Source: Acetobacter thailandicus
GTDB taxonomy: Bacteria > Pseudomonadota > Alphaproteobacteria > Acetobacterales > Acetobacteraceae
DNA: 64,000 nt
NCBI RefSeq assembly: GCF_011516655.1
Contig: NZ_WOSV01000001.1
Span: 1 to 64,000, forward strand
Direction of reading: 5' to 3'
Positions 36,030 through 45,863 of the stretch are shown in pieces. The notes below the pieces were generated by a model, which worked only from the letters and a program-made list of their open reading frames with translations, searched no databases and was not told the origin of the DNA. Both the position numbers and the translations under genes were made by a program. Within the stretch, counting starts at the first letter, position 1; each line of letters opens with the position of its first letter.

Positions 36030-37291
36030 CCTCACTCATTGACAAAATTAACGCTGCAAACGAAGAAGCTTTTTCTCGCCTGGTTTCTGCTAAACCGGTG
36101 TGGGTCGATGTGCAGCCTGCCCTCAGTGTACTGCCTGGCATGACCCGTCATACAGTACTGCATGCAGGTCCACCCATTGCCTGGCAGAATATGTGCGGCC
36201 CGCAAAAAATGGGTGTCGTGCAGGCTGTTCTGCATGAAGGTCTGGCCGCAGATGAGGCTGATGCTGAAGCAATGATCTTGTCAGGGCAGGTTACTGTTGC
36301 CCCCTGTCACGAATATGGTGCTGTTGGTGGCATGGCTGGCATTACCTCTGCCTCCAGCCCTATGGCTGTTGTGTATGATAGTGTGCATGATCGCTATGGT
36401 TATTCACAGCTCTTTCAGGGGCCGGCCTCAGGCCTGCAAAACCGCGACGACTATAACCGCGAAGCCCGCAAACGCTGGACCTGGCTTGAAACCGTGCTTG
36501 GCCCGGTGGTGGGCAAAGCTGTTCGCAGCACACAGGGCATTCCGGTTAAACCTATGATTGCCCGCGCCCTTGAAATGGGCGATGAGTGCCACAACCGCAA
36601 CAGCGGCGGCAGCCTGGTTATTCTTAACGCTCTTATTCTGCCACTTTATGAAACCTGCACAGACCCCGCTCTGCTGCATGAGGTGCTCGACTACCTGAAA
36701 GTAAATGAGCAGTTCTCACTCTGCCTTTCAATGGCGGCAGGTAAAGCCATGGCAGATGCCACAAAAAATATCCCCTACAGCACAATGGTCTCTGCCATGT
36801 GTCGTAACGGTGTTGAGTTTGGCATTAAAGTCAGTGGCCTGGGTGAACAGTGGTTCACCGCCCCTGCCAGCCGGATTGAAGGATTATTCTTCTCCTCTGA
36901 ATGGAGCGATGCCGATGCTGTGCCCGACATTGGCGACAGCAGCATTATGGAAACGATTGGTCTTGGCGGGCATGTTCAGGCTGCAGCACCAGTGCTGCAG
37001 CAATTTGTTAATGGCTCATTTGCCCGTGCAACATCGGTAGTGGAGAGCATGCAGCTGATTACACTGGGTCAGGTTACTGAGTTTAAAATTCCGAATATGA
37101 ATTTTACCGGTGCACCTACAGGCATTGATATTCGCAAAGTAGTGCAGGCAAACCTGACACCTGTCATTGATACTGCCATTGCTCATAAAAAAGGTGGGGT
37201 CATCGGTGCAGGGCAAACCCGCGCACCCTTTGACTGTTTTGCTCATGCGCTGCGGGCTTTCAGTGCACGCTATATGCAACAGAGTCAGTAA
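36026..37291 (+). CDS. DUF1116 (AllG/YlbE-like) protein, copy 2
   Basis: This 421-residue paralog of the preceding protein shows roughly 45% identity by eye. It keeps ALEMGDECHNRNSGG and MCRNGVEFGIKVSGLGEQWFTAPA. Copy 1 has HHH in the APCHHH stretch while this one has HEY, and its glycine-rich stretch reads SVHDRYGYSQLFQ, so active-site or interface differences are likely. It is the last gene of the operon and is followed by a strong hairpin. Confidence 0.87.
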   Translation: MTSLIDKINAANEEAFSRLVSAKPVWVDVQPALSVLPGMTRHTVLHAGPPIAWQNMCGPQKMGVVQAVLHEGLAADEADAEAMILSGQVTVAPCHEYGAVGGMAGITSASSPMAVVYDSVHDRYGYSQLFQGPASGLQNRDDYNREARKRWTWLETVLGPVVGKAVRSTQGIPVKPMIARALEMGDECHNRNSGGSLVILNALILPLYETCTDPALLHEVLDYLKVNEQFSLCLSMAAGKAMADATKNIPYSTMVSAMCRNGVEFGIKVSGLGEQWFTAPASRIEGLFFSSEWSDADAVPDIGDSSIMETIGLGGHVQAAAPVLQQFVNGSFARATSVVESMQLITLGQVTEFKIPNMNFTGAPTGIDIRKVVQANLTPVIDTAIAHKKGGVIGAGQTRAPFDCFAHALRAFSARYMQQSQ

Positions 37292-37301
37292 AAAAGAATA
37301 T

Positions 37302-37328
37302 CCCGCTTCTTTCCTGCAAAGAAGCGGG
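37302..37328. terminator. Bidirectional terminator
   Basis: A perfect 11-bp repeat (CCCGCTTCTTT 37302-37312, AAAGAAGCGGG 37318-37328) has a 5-base loop. On the minus strand it is followed by TTCTTTTTTAC, so it is a good intrinsic terminator for the metallophosphoesterase gene. It also lies 11 bp past the second DUF1116 gene. Confidence 0.8.
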
Positions 37329-37335
37329 CAGGAGA

Positions 37336-38451
37336 TCAGGCGCAGCGCAGACGAAAACGCGTCATTTCTGACGGCACACCAAGACGCAGTGCAAAACCTG
37401 GCCATAACCCTGTACCGTTGCTGACATAAAGCGTCATCCCGCCAATCTGATAACGACGGGAGACAAACCCGTTATTACCTCGCGCAACAAGCCAGGACAA
37501 TAAAGGTAACATACCGCCATGAGTGTGCCCTGAAAGCTGAAGAGCCACACCACGCTCTGCAGCATTGTGCGCTTCACCAGGCTGATGATCGAGCAAAATA
37601 ACAGGGGCATCAGCAGGTTTTCCGGCCAGAGCGGCCTCAGGGTCGGGGCCAGCTAAATGATGCCCGGATGCAGAGCGGTCTGTCACACCGGCAATCACAA
37701 GCCGGGCGTCACCACGCCTTACGGTATCATGGCTGTTTAAAAGCATCTTAAACCCAAGGGATGATAAATGCTTCATCCACGCATCATAATCAAAAAAATA
37801 CTCATGGTTGCCAGGTACAGCGAGCATACCATCAGGCGCACTGAGATTTGCAAGTGGTGCAATATCATCACGGCGCATGGCAACAGAGCCATCAATAAAA
37901 TCACCTGTGATGACTATCATATCTGCCTGAGCTGCATTTGCACGCTCTGTAACTGCCTCTGTCCATGTGCGAGGAAAAAGCCGGCTGATATGCAGATCAC
38001 TCAGCTGAAGGAGCGTATAACCGTCAAACGCCTTATCCAGCCCAGGGATAACAACTGTTACATCTTCAACCGGTGGCACACGTAAAGCATTTACCAGAGC
38101 AAACGCCGCCAGAAAACCAGCAAATCCTCCGGCAGCTATACGTACCACCGGAGGAATATGTAGCCACTGCCCTTTAACTACAGCAGCGACCACTACACCA
38201 CCATCAAGCAACAGCTGAAACAGAAAGAGAAATACAAGTGTGCCAAAGCCCCAGTTAAACAATATAACAACCGGGCGCGGAAACTCAGGGGCAAACACGG
38301 AGCCTGAAGAACAGCGACACCAGAAATGATACAGCGCTGCCACGATAATCAGCACTGCGCCCCCCGGTTTCACCAGCAAAGGCAATGGTAGCGGAAGCAG
38401 CCAGTCAGCAATGACAAACAACGGTAAAAACATAAAAATAAGCATGCGCAC
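37336..38451 (-). CDS. Membrane-anchored metallophosphoesterase
   Basis: This protein has four to five N-terminal hydrophobic segments followed by a calcineurin-like phosphoesterase domain. All metal motifs are present: LQLSDLHISRL, ITGDFIDG, VPGNHEYFFD and LSGHTHGGM. This layout is the YkuE/YaeI type, in which some members hydrolyse UDP-linked lipids. I chose GTG 38451, which has AAGGA 9 bases upstream; ATG 38445 is an alternative, and the frame is open to 38496. It does not overlap the catabolic genes and may be unrelated to them. Confidence 0.82.
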   Translation of the reverse strand: MRMLIFMFLPLFVIADWLLPLPLPLLVKPGGAVLIIVAALYHFWCRCSSGSVFAPEFPRPVVILFNWGFGTLVFLFLFQLLLDGGVVVAAVVKGQWLHIPPVVRIAAGGFAGFLAAFALVNALRVPPVEDVTVVIPGLDKAFDGYTLLQLSDLHISRLFPRTWTEAVTERANAAQADMIVITGDFIDGSVAMRRDDIAPLANLSAPDGMLAVPGNHEYFFDYDAWMKHLSSLGFKMLLNSHDTVRRGDARLVIAGVTDRSASGHHLAGPDPEAALAGKPADAPVILLDHQPGEAHNAAERGVALQLSGHTHGGMLPLLSWLVARGNNGFVSRRYQIGGMTLYVSNGTGLWPGFALRLGVPSEMTRFRLRCA

Positions 38452-38578
38452 AGCTTCTGTTCCTTCGCTGAGATCACGCACGACACTCAGCGTCACACGT
38501 CGAAGATACTTCTCTGTTACACAATTTTTCTCATAAACCGAATGACATCTGCTGAGTGACCTTTACCCGGGATAAAAC

Positions 38579-40069
38579 TCAGACAACACCTGCCCAGCTA
38601 TTGCGCCGCCAGTCACTCACCGCAAAAGGTTCCCCTCCGGCCTCCACACCGGCACAGGCAACGGCTCCGAAACACAAAGCTCCCGATGACCGCAGAGCAA
38701 TATCATGCCCCAGAGCCCGCAAGCCTGCTTCTGACAGATGTCCGTCCTCAACCAGAAGCTGTCCGCCTTCACTACGCCAGCGCGGAGCCGCCACAGCCGA
38801 AGCAATATCTTCTCCGCGCCGCATCATCCGGTCAATCACCTGCAGTAATGTCTGCACCTGCCCGTCAGCCCCTGGTGTTGCCAGTGCCATCACCCCATTT
38901 TGTGAACGCACCATAGCCGGGGCCAGTGTATGCACAGGCCTGCGTCCTGCTGCCCAGCTATTTGCGCCTGTGGTAAACCCGCCGGCTCTGTTGTTGAGCA
39001 TAATCCCCAGCTCAGGCACCAGCAGACAGGAGCCAAAATCATCAAACACGCTCACAAGGGATGATACCACCATGCCATGACAATCCGCGACAGAAACACC
39101 GGCTGTATGCAGGTAAGCACGAGGGCCACCCCGCCGTGATGCACGGTCAGGATCTGCCTGCAACGCTATATCAAGAAGGGCTGCCCCCTCAGCTGCACGG
39201 TCACGGTAAGCGAAGGAGGCCTCTGTCAGTTCAACCGCAATATGATCAGCCTGCACGTCTGTCTCAGGTGACCAGCGACTAAAATTCTTCAAAGCCATGC
39301 CGAGCAACACACCCTGTGCAGGGGGCGGCTGCACAAGCACCGTTGCTTCCCCCAGGCGGATAGCGAGTGGCTGCATGATGTCTGTCTGATGGGCAGAAAG
39401 GTCGTGCTCATCCAGGGCACCACCATATGCGGCAACACGACGCGCCACGTCTGCTGCATAATCTGTGGTATAAAAACACTCAGGCCCCCGCTCAGCAAAA
39501 CGCCGCAGTACAGATGCAAGTTCGGGCTGCACCCAAAGCTGCCCGGCTTTGAGGCTCATCAACGGCCAGATGCTGCTCCCGTTACGTTCCAGCCTGGGCG
39601 TATGCGCCTTAACGACCTGAGCAAGAGACTCCGAGAGCACAATACCATCTTCAGCCAGGCGAATAGCCTTCTCAAAAATAATAGCAAATGGCAGCCGGCC
39701 CCAGCGCGCATGCATGCGCGCCCAGGCACCAGCAATACCAGGCACGGTGATGCTGTTAGCCCCTTCATCAGTGCAGCGTGTCGCTTTAGCCGGAAAAGCC
39801 CCGGCCCCGCTAACGGCAAATGTCTGCTCGCCCTCTGCAACGAGTGCAAATAAATCACCGCCAATGCCGCAGGCATCAGGTGCGACAACGCACAAAACAG
39901 CCTGTGCCGCAATGGCGGCATCTGCCGCACTGCCGCCTCGTGACAGGACATCCTGCGCAGCGAATACGGCAAGCGGATGCGCCGCAGACACAGCCCCTGC
40001 CGGACCGGAAATAACCGGTCTGACAGGCGATGAAAAACCATCAGCAATATGCCAGTGCCTGTATGTCAT
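38579..40069 (-). CDS. Gamma-glutamyltransferase-family protein, cytoplasmic
   Basis: This 496-residue Ntn-hydrolase of the gamma-glutamyltranspeptidase family keeps the GGSAADAAIAAQAVLCVV and GIGGDLFALV motifs. The self-processing Thr is in HTAGVSVAD near residue 322 (the usual second Thr is Ala). LNNRAGGF follows the cleavage region. There is no signal peptide, unlike classical periplasmic GGT. With the glutamine-synthetase-like ligase gene in the divergent arm, it suggests that gamma-glutamyl amide intermediates are made and removed inside the cell. It starts 2 bases after the SDR gene. Confidence 0.85.
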   Translation of the reverse strand: MTYRHWHIADGFSSPVRPVISGPAGAVSAAHPLAVFAAQDVLSRGGSAADAAIAAQAVLCVVAPDACGIGGDLFALVAEGEQTFAVSGAGAFPAKATRCTDEGANSITVPGIAGAWARMHARWGRLPFAIIFEKAIRLAEDGIVLSESLAQVVKAHTPRLERNGSSIWPLMSLKAGQLWVQPELASVLRRFAERGPECFYTTDYAADVARRVAAYGGALDEHDLSAHQTDIMQPLAIRLGEATVLVQPPPAQGVLLGMALKNFSRWSPETDVQADHIAVELTEASFAYRDRAAEGAALLDIALQADPDRASRRGGPRAYLHTAGVSVADCHGMVVSSLVSVFDDFGSCLLVPELGIMLNNRAGGFTTGANSWAAGRRPVHTLAPAMVRSQNGVMALATPGADGQVQTLLQVIDRMMRRGEDIASAVAAPRWRSEGGQLLVEDGHLSEAGLRALGHDIALRSSGALCFGAVACAGVEAGGEPFAVSDWRRNSWAGVV

Positions 40070-40071
40070 GT

Positions 40072-40812
40072 CTAAACCGCCGTATACCCGCCATCAACCA
40101 CAAAGGAGGTGCCCGCCATATAGCGACCACCCGCAGCAGCCAGAAGCAGAATAAGTGCTGCGACCTCATCTGGTGTGCCATGTCGCCCGAGCGGAATTTG
40201 CTTATCAATCACCTTACGTTTTTCATCAGGGTCATGCTGATAAGACCAGAACGGATCATTAAAAGGGGTCTCGATCCAGCCAGGCAGCACGCAGTTAATA
40301 CGAATACCCTGAGGCGCAAGCTCTGCGGTCAGACTACGGGCAAGACCAGGTAAAGCCGCTTTGGTCGCCTGATAGGCAGACATACCGGCATGCCCTCTGA
40401 TCGCCCCGGTTGAAGACGTAAACACCACGCTCGCATTGTCAGACATGGCCAGATAAGGCGCTGCCGCCTGAGTAAAGAAAAACGGCATTTTGAGATTAAG
40501 GGCCACGGTGCGGTCCCACATCTCCTCTGTCCAGTCTGCCAGAGAAGCAGAGACCATAAGCGCTGCGGTAATAATTACCGTATCAACTCCGCCAAACTGC
40601 TTGACAGCAAGAGCGACAGCCTCCTGCGGGACAGCAGGGTCAGACAGATCACGCTGAAGAAACAGACATTCCCCGTTGCTCTCTTCATCAACCACGCTCC
40701 GGGCCTCAGCCCGGTGGTCAATCAGCACAACATTATCGCCCTGTTCGCGAAATTTTCTGACACAGGCGCGACCTATACCTGTAGCACCACCTGCTACAAT
40801 CACTGTTGCCAT
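40072..40812 (-). CDS. Short-chain dehydrogenase/reductase
   Basis: This classical SDR of about 246 residues has the cofactor motif VAGGATGIGRACV, an active-site Ser region (VVFTSSTGAIRG) and the catalytic YQATK. It probably oxidises an alcohol or diol intermediate with NAD(P). I chose ATG 40812, which follows AAGGAG; an upstream ATG at 40848 would overlap the P450 gene and add a non-family extension. It lies within the long minus-strand catabolic operon. Confidence 0.88.
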   Translation of the reverse strand: MATVIVAGGATGIGRACVRKFREQGDNVVLIDHRAEARSVVDEESNGECLFLQRDLSDPAVPQEAVALAVKQFGGVDTVIITAALMVSASLADWTEEMWDRTVALNLKMPFFFTQAAAPYLAMSDNASVVFTSSTGAIRGHAGMSAYQATKAALPGLARSLTAELAPQGIRINCVLPGWIETPFNDPFWSYQHDPDEKRKVIDKQIPLGRHGTPDEVAALILLLAAAGGRYMAGTSFVVDGGYTAV

Positions 40813-40825
40813 GGTGTGTGTCTCC

Positions 40826-42028
40826 TTATTGTTTGCCGCCAAGAACAAGTGGCAAAGATGTCAGCCCGCGCAGACCAGGGTGCAGCCTCAGCTCTGAAGG
40901 GCCATCTGTTTCAAGGCGGTCAACTTTTTCTGCCAGAGTACGGAAGAAAACCTCGCCCTCAAGGCGGGCCATCATCTGCGCCACGCAGGCATGTGGGCCG
41001 GCGCCATAACCAATCTGGCGGGTTATTCTGCGGCGAATATCAAAACGATCAGGCTCTTCCCACGCAAGCGGATCTCGCCCGGCTGAACCTATCAGAACCA
41101 GTACTTTTTCATGCTTACCCAGTCGCTGCCCTTCGAACTCGAAATCTTCAGTCGTAGTGCGGAACAGACTTTGTGATGAACTGTCGTAACGCGTAGCTTC
41201 TTCAAAAGCAGCACGGGCAAGGGATGGATCTTCACGCAGCAATGCCCACTGCCCGGGGTGCTCAGCCAGCGCACGCAGGCACAAGCCTATTGAGTCAATC
41301 GTGGTATCAACCCCGGCAGAAAGAAAAGACCTCACAAGCAGCTTTGCCTCAGCGTGCGTGATCTCACCCCTGTCAGCAGCGGCATACATCGCAGCGCCCA
41401 GGCCATCATCCGTCAGAGCCGAGCGCTCACAATGAGCATCAACCCAGGCACTCACTTCTTCAGCCCGTGACAAAAGCTGATCATACCATGGTGTACGCGG
41501 CCCGAATGCACCAAACACCATACCGCCATAGACGAGCATCATGTCACGGTCGAGAGGAGGCATACCCACAGCGTCAGGAAACACCTTCATGGGAAAAGGC
41601 AGAACGAGCTCTGACACAGCTTCAATACGGCCACGCTCTGTTGCTCTGCTTATCAGGTCATCTGCCACACCGGTAAACTCGGTACGCATTTTTTGCAGAG
41701 CACCCGGGGTAAACAAACGCATCAGTACCTTGCGGGTGCGGTCATGGTCGGGCGGGTCAACCTCAAGAATAATGCTGGGCTGACGCCAGTTTTTATCTTT
41801 AAAATAATTCGTCAGCCCACCCCCACCGGCGTTGCTGAAACGCTGCCAGTCGGTCAGTACTGTGCGCACCTGGTCATAGTGGTGCACCACCCAGATATTA
41901 TGCTTTTCAAGCCAGACAACAGGCCCAAGAGCACGCAGCTGTGCATAATAACGATAAGGATCAGCCCTGAACTCTGCTGAAAACGGATCGAGGTCTGAAA
42001 CAACGCGTTTATCCGTAATAATAGTCAT
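40826..42028 (-). CDS. Cytochrome P450 monooxygenase
   Basis: This 400-residue soluble bacterial P450 has an I-helix motif AGVDTT, the K-helix ExxR in EEATR, and the haem-binding GYGAGPHACVAQ with Cys near residue 348. The usual Phe seven residues before the Cys is replaced by Ile (RQIGYG). It fits the class I system with the ferredoxin and reductase encoded at 52.5-54.1 kb. It overlaps the HyuB stop by 4 bases. The wording is close to CYP families that hydroxylate aromatic or O-methylated small molecules. Confidence 0.9.
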   Translation of the reverse strand: MTIITDKRVVSDLDPFSAEFRADPYRYYAQLRALGPVVWLEKHNIWVVHHYDQVRTVLTDWQRFSNAGGGGLTNYFKDKNWRQPSIILEVDPPDHDRTRKVLMRLFTPGALQKMRTEFTGVADDLISRATERGRIEAVSELVLPFPMKVFPDAVGMPPLDRDMMLVYGGMVFGAFGPRTPWYDQLLSRAEEVSAWVDAHCERSALTDDGLGAAMYAAADRGEITHAEAKLLVRSFLSAGVDTTIDSIGLCLRALAEHPGQWALLREDPSLARAAFEEATRYDSSSQSLFRTTTEDFEFEGQRLGKHEKVLVLIGSAGRDPLAWEEPDRFDIRRRITRQIGYGAGPHACVAQMMARLEGEVFFRTLAEKVDRLETDGPSELRLHPGLRGLTSLPLVLGGKQ

Positions 42029-43761
42029 GAGTGTTGTCCTCTCATTCTGGCTCTGTAGGCACGGGTTTCGCTCTCATCCACATCCAGATCAGCTGTCAGA
42101 ACCACTCCGTAGGCAGACAAAGCTCCGTCACGTGTCACACGACCGTCCCGCACATCCTCCAGCACATGCACGGGGTCACGCTCTAAGGGGTCGCCATAGC
42201 CACCACCACCCGCCATGACATGACGGTAAACATCACCCTTACCAAGTATAATCGGATCAAGCGGCATAGCCGGCAGAGTGCTCTCCTGCCCCTGCGAGAT
42301 CAGAATATTTGAAGCTGCCGCACCAGGCTTGCCACCAAACAGGCCATGTGGCGGATATTTCACTTTATCAGAACGCACACCAAAATAGACGTTATCCTGC
42401 AGAATACGATATTCGCGCAGAATACCGAGGCCACCACGCTGTTTACCCGCTCCGGCCGTATCAGGCACAACACCATAACGCTCAATACGAATGGGATAGT
42501 CTGTCTCTATAATTTCGACAGGAACATTTGCCTGGTTAGAGGCCATATGAGGTACACCCTCCTGGCCATCATGCTGTGCTGTTCCGCCCCACACACCCAT
42601 TACGCACTCAGAAAACACAAAGGTACGGCCACGATACACGCCACTGAAACTGGGCAAAGTAGACCCGCCTGCACCGTCAGCTGCCACACTCTCGGGCAGA
42701 CACGGCGCCAGTGCCCCAAATACACAATCAACAATACGATACCCTGTAATACCCCGGCCACCGCAGGCCGCGGGGTAAGTACAGTTTAACACAGTACCTT
42801 CTGGCGCAACGACTTTAATAGGACGGGTATAACCGTGACAGTTGGGAACGTCAGCCCCCATAACTGAACGCAGTGCCGCGTAAACATTCGACTTACAAAA
42901 AGAGACAGGCGCGTTGATACCACCAGCAACCTGCTCTGAAGTTCCTGTCCAGTCAGCGGTTACTTCATCACCCTGCACATGCAGGGCCAGGCGAAAAACA
43001 ACCGGGGATCCCTGCTCTCCCAAACCGTCAATATGGTCTTCAAAAGTATAGATACCATCAGCAATTGAACGAATAGACTCACGAGCCAGACGTTCAGCAT
43101 AGTTATGTAGCGCCGCGGTATAAAAATGCAGCTCCTCACGACCATAACGCCGCAGCATATCAGCGAATGCACGATCACCGGCCTGAACTGCCGCACATTG
43201 TGCTGCAATATCGCCCAAAACCAGGTCGGGTGTACGCACATTTGCCGCAATAATAGCGTGAATGGCGGTATCAGGCACATTTTTACGAAACAGCTTTAAA
43301 AAAGGAAGACGCAGCCCTTCCTGATGAATGCTGACAGAACTGAGAGAGTTACTGCCAGGCACCAGCCCGCCCACATCAACATGATGCGCAATGGTAGCTG
43401 CCCATCCACACAAAATGCTTTCATGAAAAAGAGGTTTTACAACATAAATATCTGGCAGATGCTGCCCTGATGCCAGGTAAGGGTCATTGCCAACAAAAAC
43501 ATCACCCTCATCAATATTCCCGGCATACTCTGTGATCAGATGCTGCATGGCATCATAAAAACTACCAAGATGCATGGGAGTTGTAAGGCCCTGGGCAATG
43601 TTCTGCCCCTGCGGGTCGCACAAAGCAGTGGAAAAATCCATCGCATCGCGCACAATTGGCGAATGAGCTGTGCGCATGAGAATAATCGCCATCTCATCAG
43701 CAATAGCTTCAAATCCGTTTTTTATAATCTCAAGAAGAGCCAGGTCACACTCAGCCATCAT
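42025..43761 (-). CDS. HyuB-type hydantoinase/oxoprolinase beta subunit
   Basis: This 578-residue HyuB-family protein has the typical start LLEIIKNGFEAIADEMAIIL and the PGSNS, CGGRGITGYR and VMAGGGGYGDP motifs. With HyuA it forms ATP-dependent enzymes that hydrolyse lactam or imide rings (N-methylhydantoin, 5-oxoproline, oxindole-acetate, caprolactam). It overlaps hyuA and the P450 gene by 4 bases each. The subgroup cannot be fixed by reading alone; ring opening of a lactam is the most plausible job here. Confidence 0.9.
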   Translation of the reverse strand: MMAECDLALLEIIKNGFEAIADEMAIILMRTAHSPIVRDAMDFSTALCDPQGQNIAQGLTTPMHLGSFYDAMQHLITEYAGNIDEGDVFVGNDPYLASGQHLPDIYVVKPLFHESILCGWAATIAHHVDVGGLVPGSNSLSSVSIHQEGLRLPFLKLFRKNVPDTAIHAIIAANVRTPDLVLGDIAAQCAAVQAGDRAFADMLRRYGREELHFYTAALHNYAERLARESIRSIADGIYTFEDHIDGLGEQGSPVVFRLALHVQGDEVTADWTGTSEQVAGGINAPVSFCKSNVYAALRSVMGADVPNCHGYTRPIKVVAPEGTVLNCTYPAACGGRGITGYRIVDCVFGALAPCLPESVAADGAGGSTLPSFSGVYRGRTFVFSECVMGVWGGTAQHDGQEGVPHMASNQANVPVEIIETDYPIRIERYGVVPDTAGAGKQRGGLGILREYRILQDNVYFGVRSDKVKYPPHGLFGGKPGAAASNILISQGQESTLPAMPLDPIILGKGDVYRHVMAGGGGYGDPLERDPVHVLEDVRDGRVTRDGALSAYGVVLTADLDVDESETRAYRARMRGQHS

Positions 43762-45863
43762 GCGCCTCCCTGTTCTGGCAGATCAATCACCACGTTATTA
43801 TAAGCATCACGCCAGACCATGCAGTCAGGCGGCACAATGGTGGTGCCTTCATATTCCTCAATAATCATCGGCCCCTGACGCGGTTTATCGTTCAGCAGGT
43901 AACGGTGGAGCACAGGTGTGGACAGCAGGCCATGCTGCGCGCCAAAATAGGCCATACGTGTGCTTTCCTCAGCCAGATGGCCACCAGCTATCACCTTATT
44001 AATTTCAGGCGGACGTGCAGGCGGGCGTGAGGCCACCACACGAATACTGACAAGCTCCATGTGGCCATTATCATGCACATAGCCGTAGCTGCGTTTGTGC
44101 TCAGCCATAAAGTCCTGCGCTGCCTGCTTAATCACATCAGCGGTAACCGTGGCTGATGAAAGTGGTACACTCAGCTCATACCCCTGCCCCTGATAACGCA
44201 GCTGCGCAAAACGGGTAATAGTCAGCCCGGCATTATCGTCTTCACCCATTTCAGAGCAAAGTGCAGACTGCAAGGCATGATAAGCGGCTTCAAGAGCACG
44301 TCGTGCCTCTTCCCCGGCAGGCAAAGGCGCGGCATAGGCAATTGTACGGCCCATTTCATAATCAGCAAAAAGCAGACCAACAGCACTGAACACACCTGCT
44401 CCAGGTGGCACAATCACTCGTCCGATATTCAGCTCACGGGCAAGTAACGCCGCATGCATGCCACCATTGCCGCCAAAAGCCAGCATTGTGAAGTCACGTG
44501 GATTACGACCACGATAGGTCGAAACAGCCTTAACCGCACGCATCATCGTCGCATTAGCAACACAATGCACACCATAAGCTGCCTCGAGCAAACTCATATC
44601 CGTTTTATCGCAGACAGCAGCCCGCAAAGCATCTCTGGCACACTGTGCATTAACAGGCACTGTGCCAGAAGCGAGAGCGTGAGGATTGAGGTAACCAAGC
44701 ACAAGGTTGGCATCCGTTACGGTAGCCTGTGTGCCACCATGACCATAACAGGCAGGCCCTGGCATAGCCCCCATACTTTCGGGGCCAATTTTCAGCCCGC
44801 CGCCCGCATCTATGCGCACAACACTGCCGCCACCTGCGCCAACTTCTGACACATCAATAATAGGCAGCTTCAAAGCATAGCCACCACCCTTTGCCAGAGC
44901 ACTGGACATAGAGATACCGCCACCGACCTCATAATCATCAGTGGCAGTCAGGCGACTATCCTGAATAAGGGAAGCTTTTGCTGTGGTGCCTCCCATATCA
45001 AACGTAATAATATCGGAATAACCGGCGACATGCCCAAGCCGTGCAGCCCCCACCACGCCCGCAGCCGGGCCACTTTCAACCACAGTAGCAGGGCGGGCAA
45101 TCACCTGAGAAACATCAAGCAGTCCACCGCTGGACTGCATCATCAGCAGGCGGCCATCGAACCCCGCATTCTGAAGAGTCTGCACCAGCCCTTTAAGATA
45201 ACGGCTGACAACCGGCCCGACGTAAGCATTAACAACTGTTGTACTGGTGCGCTCATATTCACGTACCTCTGGCAACACATCATAGCTTACAGAGATAAAA
45301 CAATCTTCCGGCAGCTCTTCCCGTAAAATATGCTCTGCCTGCTTTTCGTGTCCAGGATTAACGTAGCTATGCAAAAAACAAACAGCCACAGCTTCAACTC
45401 CGGCTTTAGCCAGCGTCTTAGCAACAGTACGTACGTTCTCTTCATCCAGCGCCTGTATCACATCGCCACGGGCATCAAGGCGTTCAGGCACTTCAAGGCG
45501 CAAGCGCCGCGGCACTAAGGGCTCCGGCTTCTGATAAAGAGGCTCATATAAACGTGGCACACGAATACGACGCAGCTCCAGAACATCTCTGAAACCTTCA
45601 GTTGTTACCAGGCCTGTCCGCGCACCTTTTGCTTCAAGAATAGCATTTGTCGCAATTGTCGAGGCATGCAGCAGCTGCCCAAAAGTTGAGGCCGGCGCCT
45701 GTAACTGTGCAGCGATCTGACGCACACCGGTCAGAATACCCAAAGCATAGTCATGAGGGGTAGACGGCACTTTGGCCGTAACCAGAACACCATCAGCGGA
45801 AAGGCAGGCGATATCTGTAAAAGTCCCGCCTATATCAGCAGCTATACGATAATGTGGTTCCAT
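43758..45863 (-). CDS. HyuA-type hydantoinase/oxoprolinase alpha subunit
   Basis: This protein of about 701 residues has the ATP-binding motifs DIGGTFTDIAC at the start and FDMGGTTAKAS near residue 290, with GPACYGHGG near 380. It activates the substrate amide carbonyl with ATP before hydrolysis by HyuB. I chose ATG 45863, which shares bases with the stop of the enolase-superfamily gene; AGGTG lies upstream. The frame opens one codon earlier at a GTG. Confidence 0.9.
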   Translation of the reverse strand: MEPHYRIAADIGGTFTDIACLSADGVLVTAKVPSTPHDYALGILTGVRQIAAQLQAPASTFGQLLHASTIATNAILEAKGARTGLVTTEGFRDVLELRRIRVPRLYEPLYQKPEPLVPRRLRLEVPERLDARGDVIQALDEENVRTVAKTLAKAGVEAVAVCFLHSYVNPGHEKQAEHILREELPEDCFISVSYDVLPEVREYERTSTTVVNAYVGPVVSRYLKGLVQTLQNAGFDGRLLMMQSSGGLLDVSQVIARPATVVESGPAAGVVGAARLGHVAGYSDIITFDMGGTTAKASLIQDSRLTATDDYEVGGGISMSSALAKGGGYALKLPIIDVSEVGAGGGSVVRIDAGGGLKIGPESMGAMPGPACYGHGGTQATVTDANLVLGYLNPHALASGTVPVNAQCARDALRAAVCDKTDMSLLEAAYGVHCVANATMMRAVKAVSTYRGRNPRDFTMLAFGGNGGMHAALLARELNIGRVIVPPGAGVFSAVGLLFADYEMGRTIAYAAPLPAGEEARRALEAAYHALQSALCSEMGEDDNAGLTITRFAQLRYQGQGYELSVPLSSATVTADVIKQAAQDFMAEHKRSYGYVHDNGHMELVSIRVVASRPPARPPEINKVIAGGHLAEESTRMAYFGAQHGLLSTPVLHRYLLNDKPRQGPMIIEEYEGTTIVPPDCMVWRDAYNNVVIDLPEQGGA

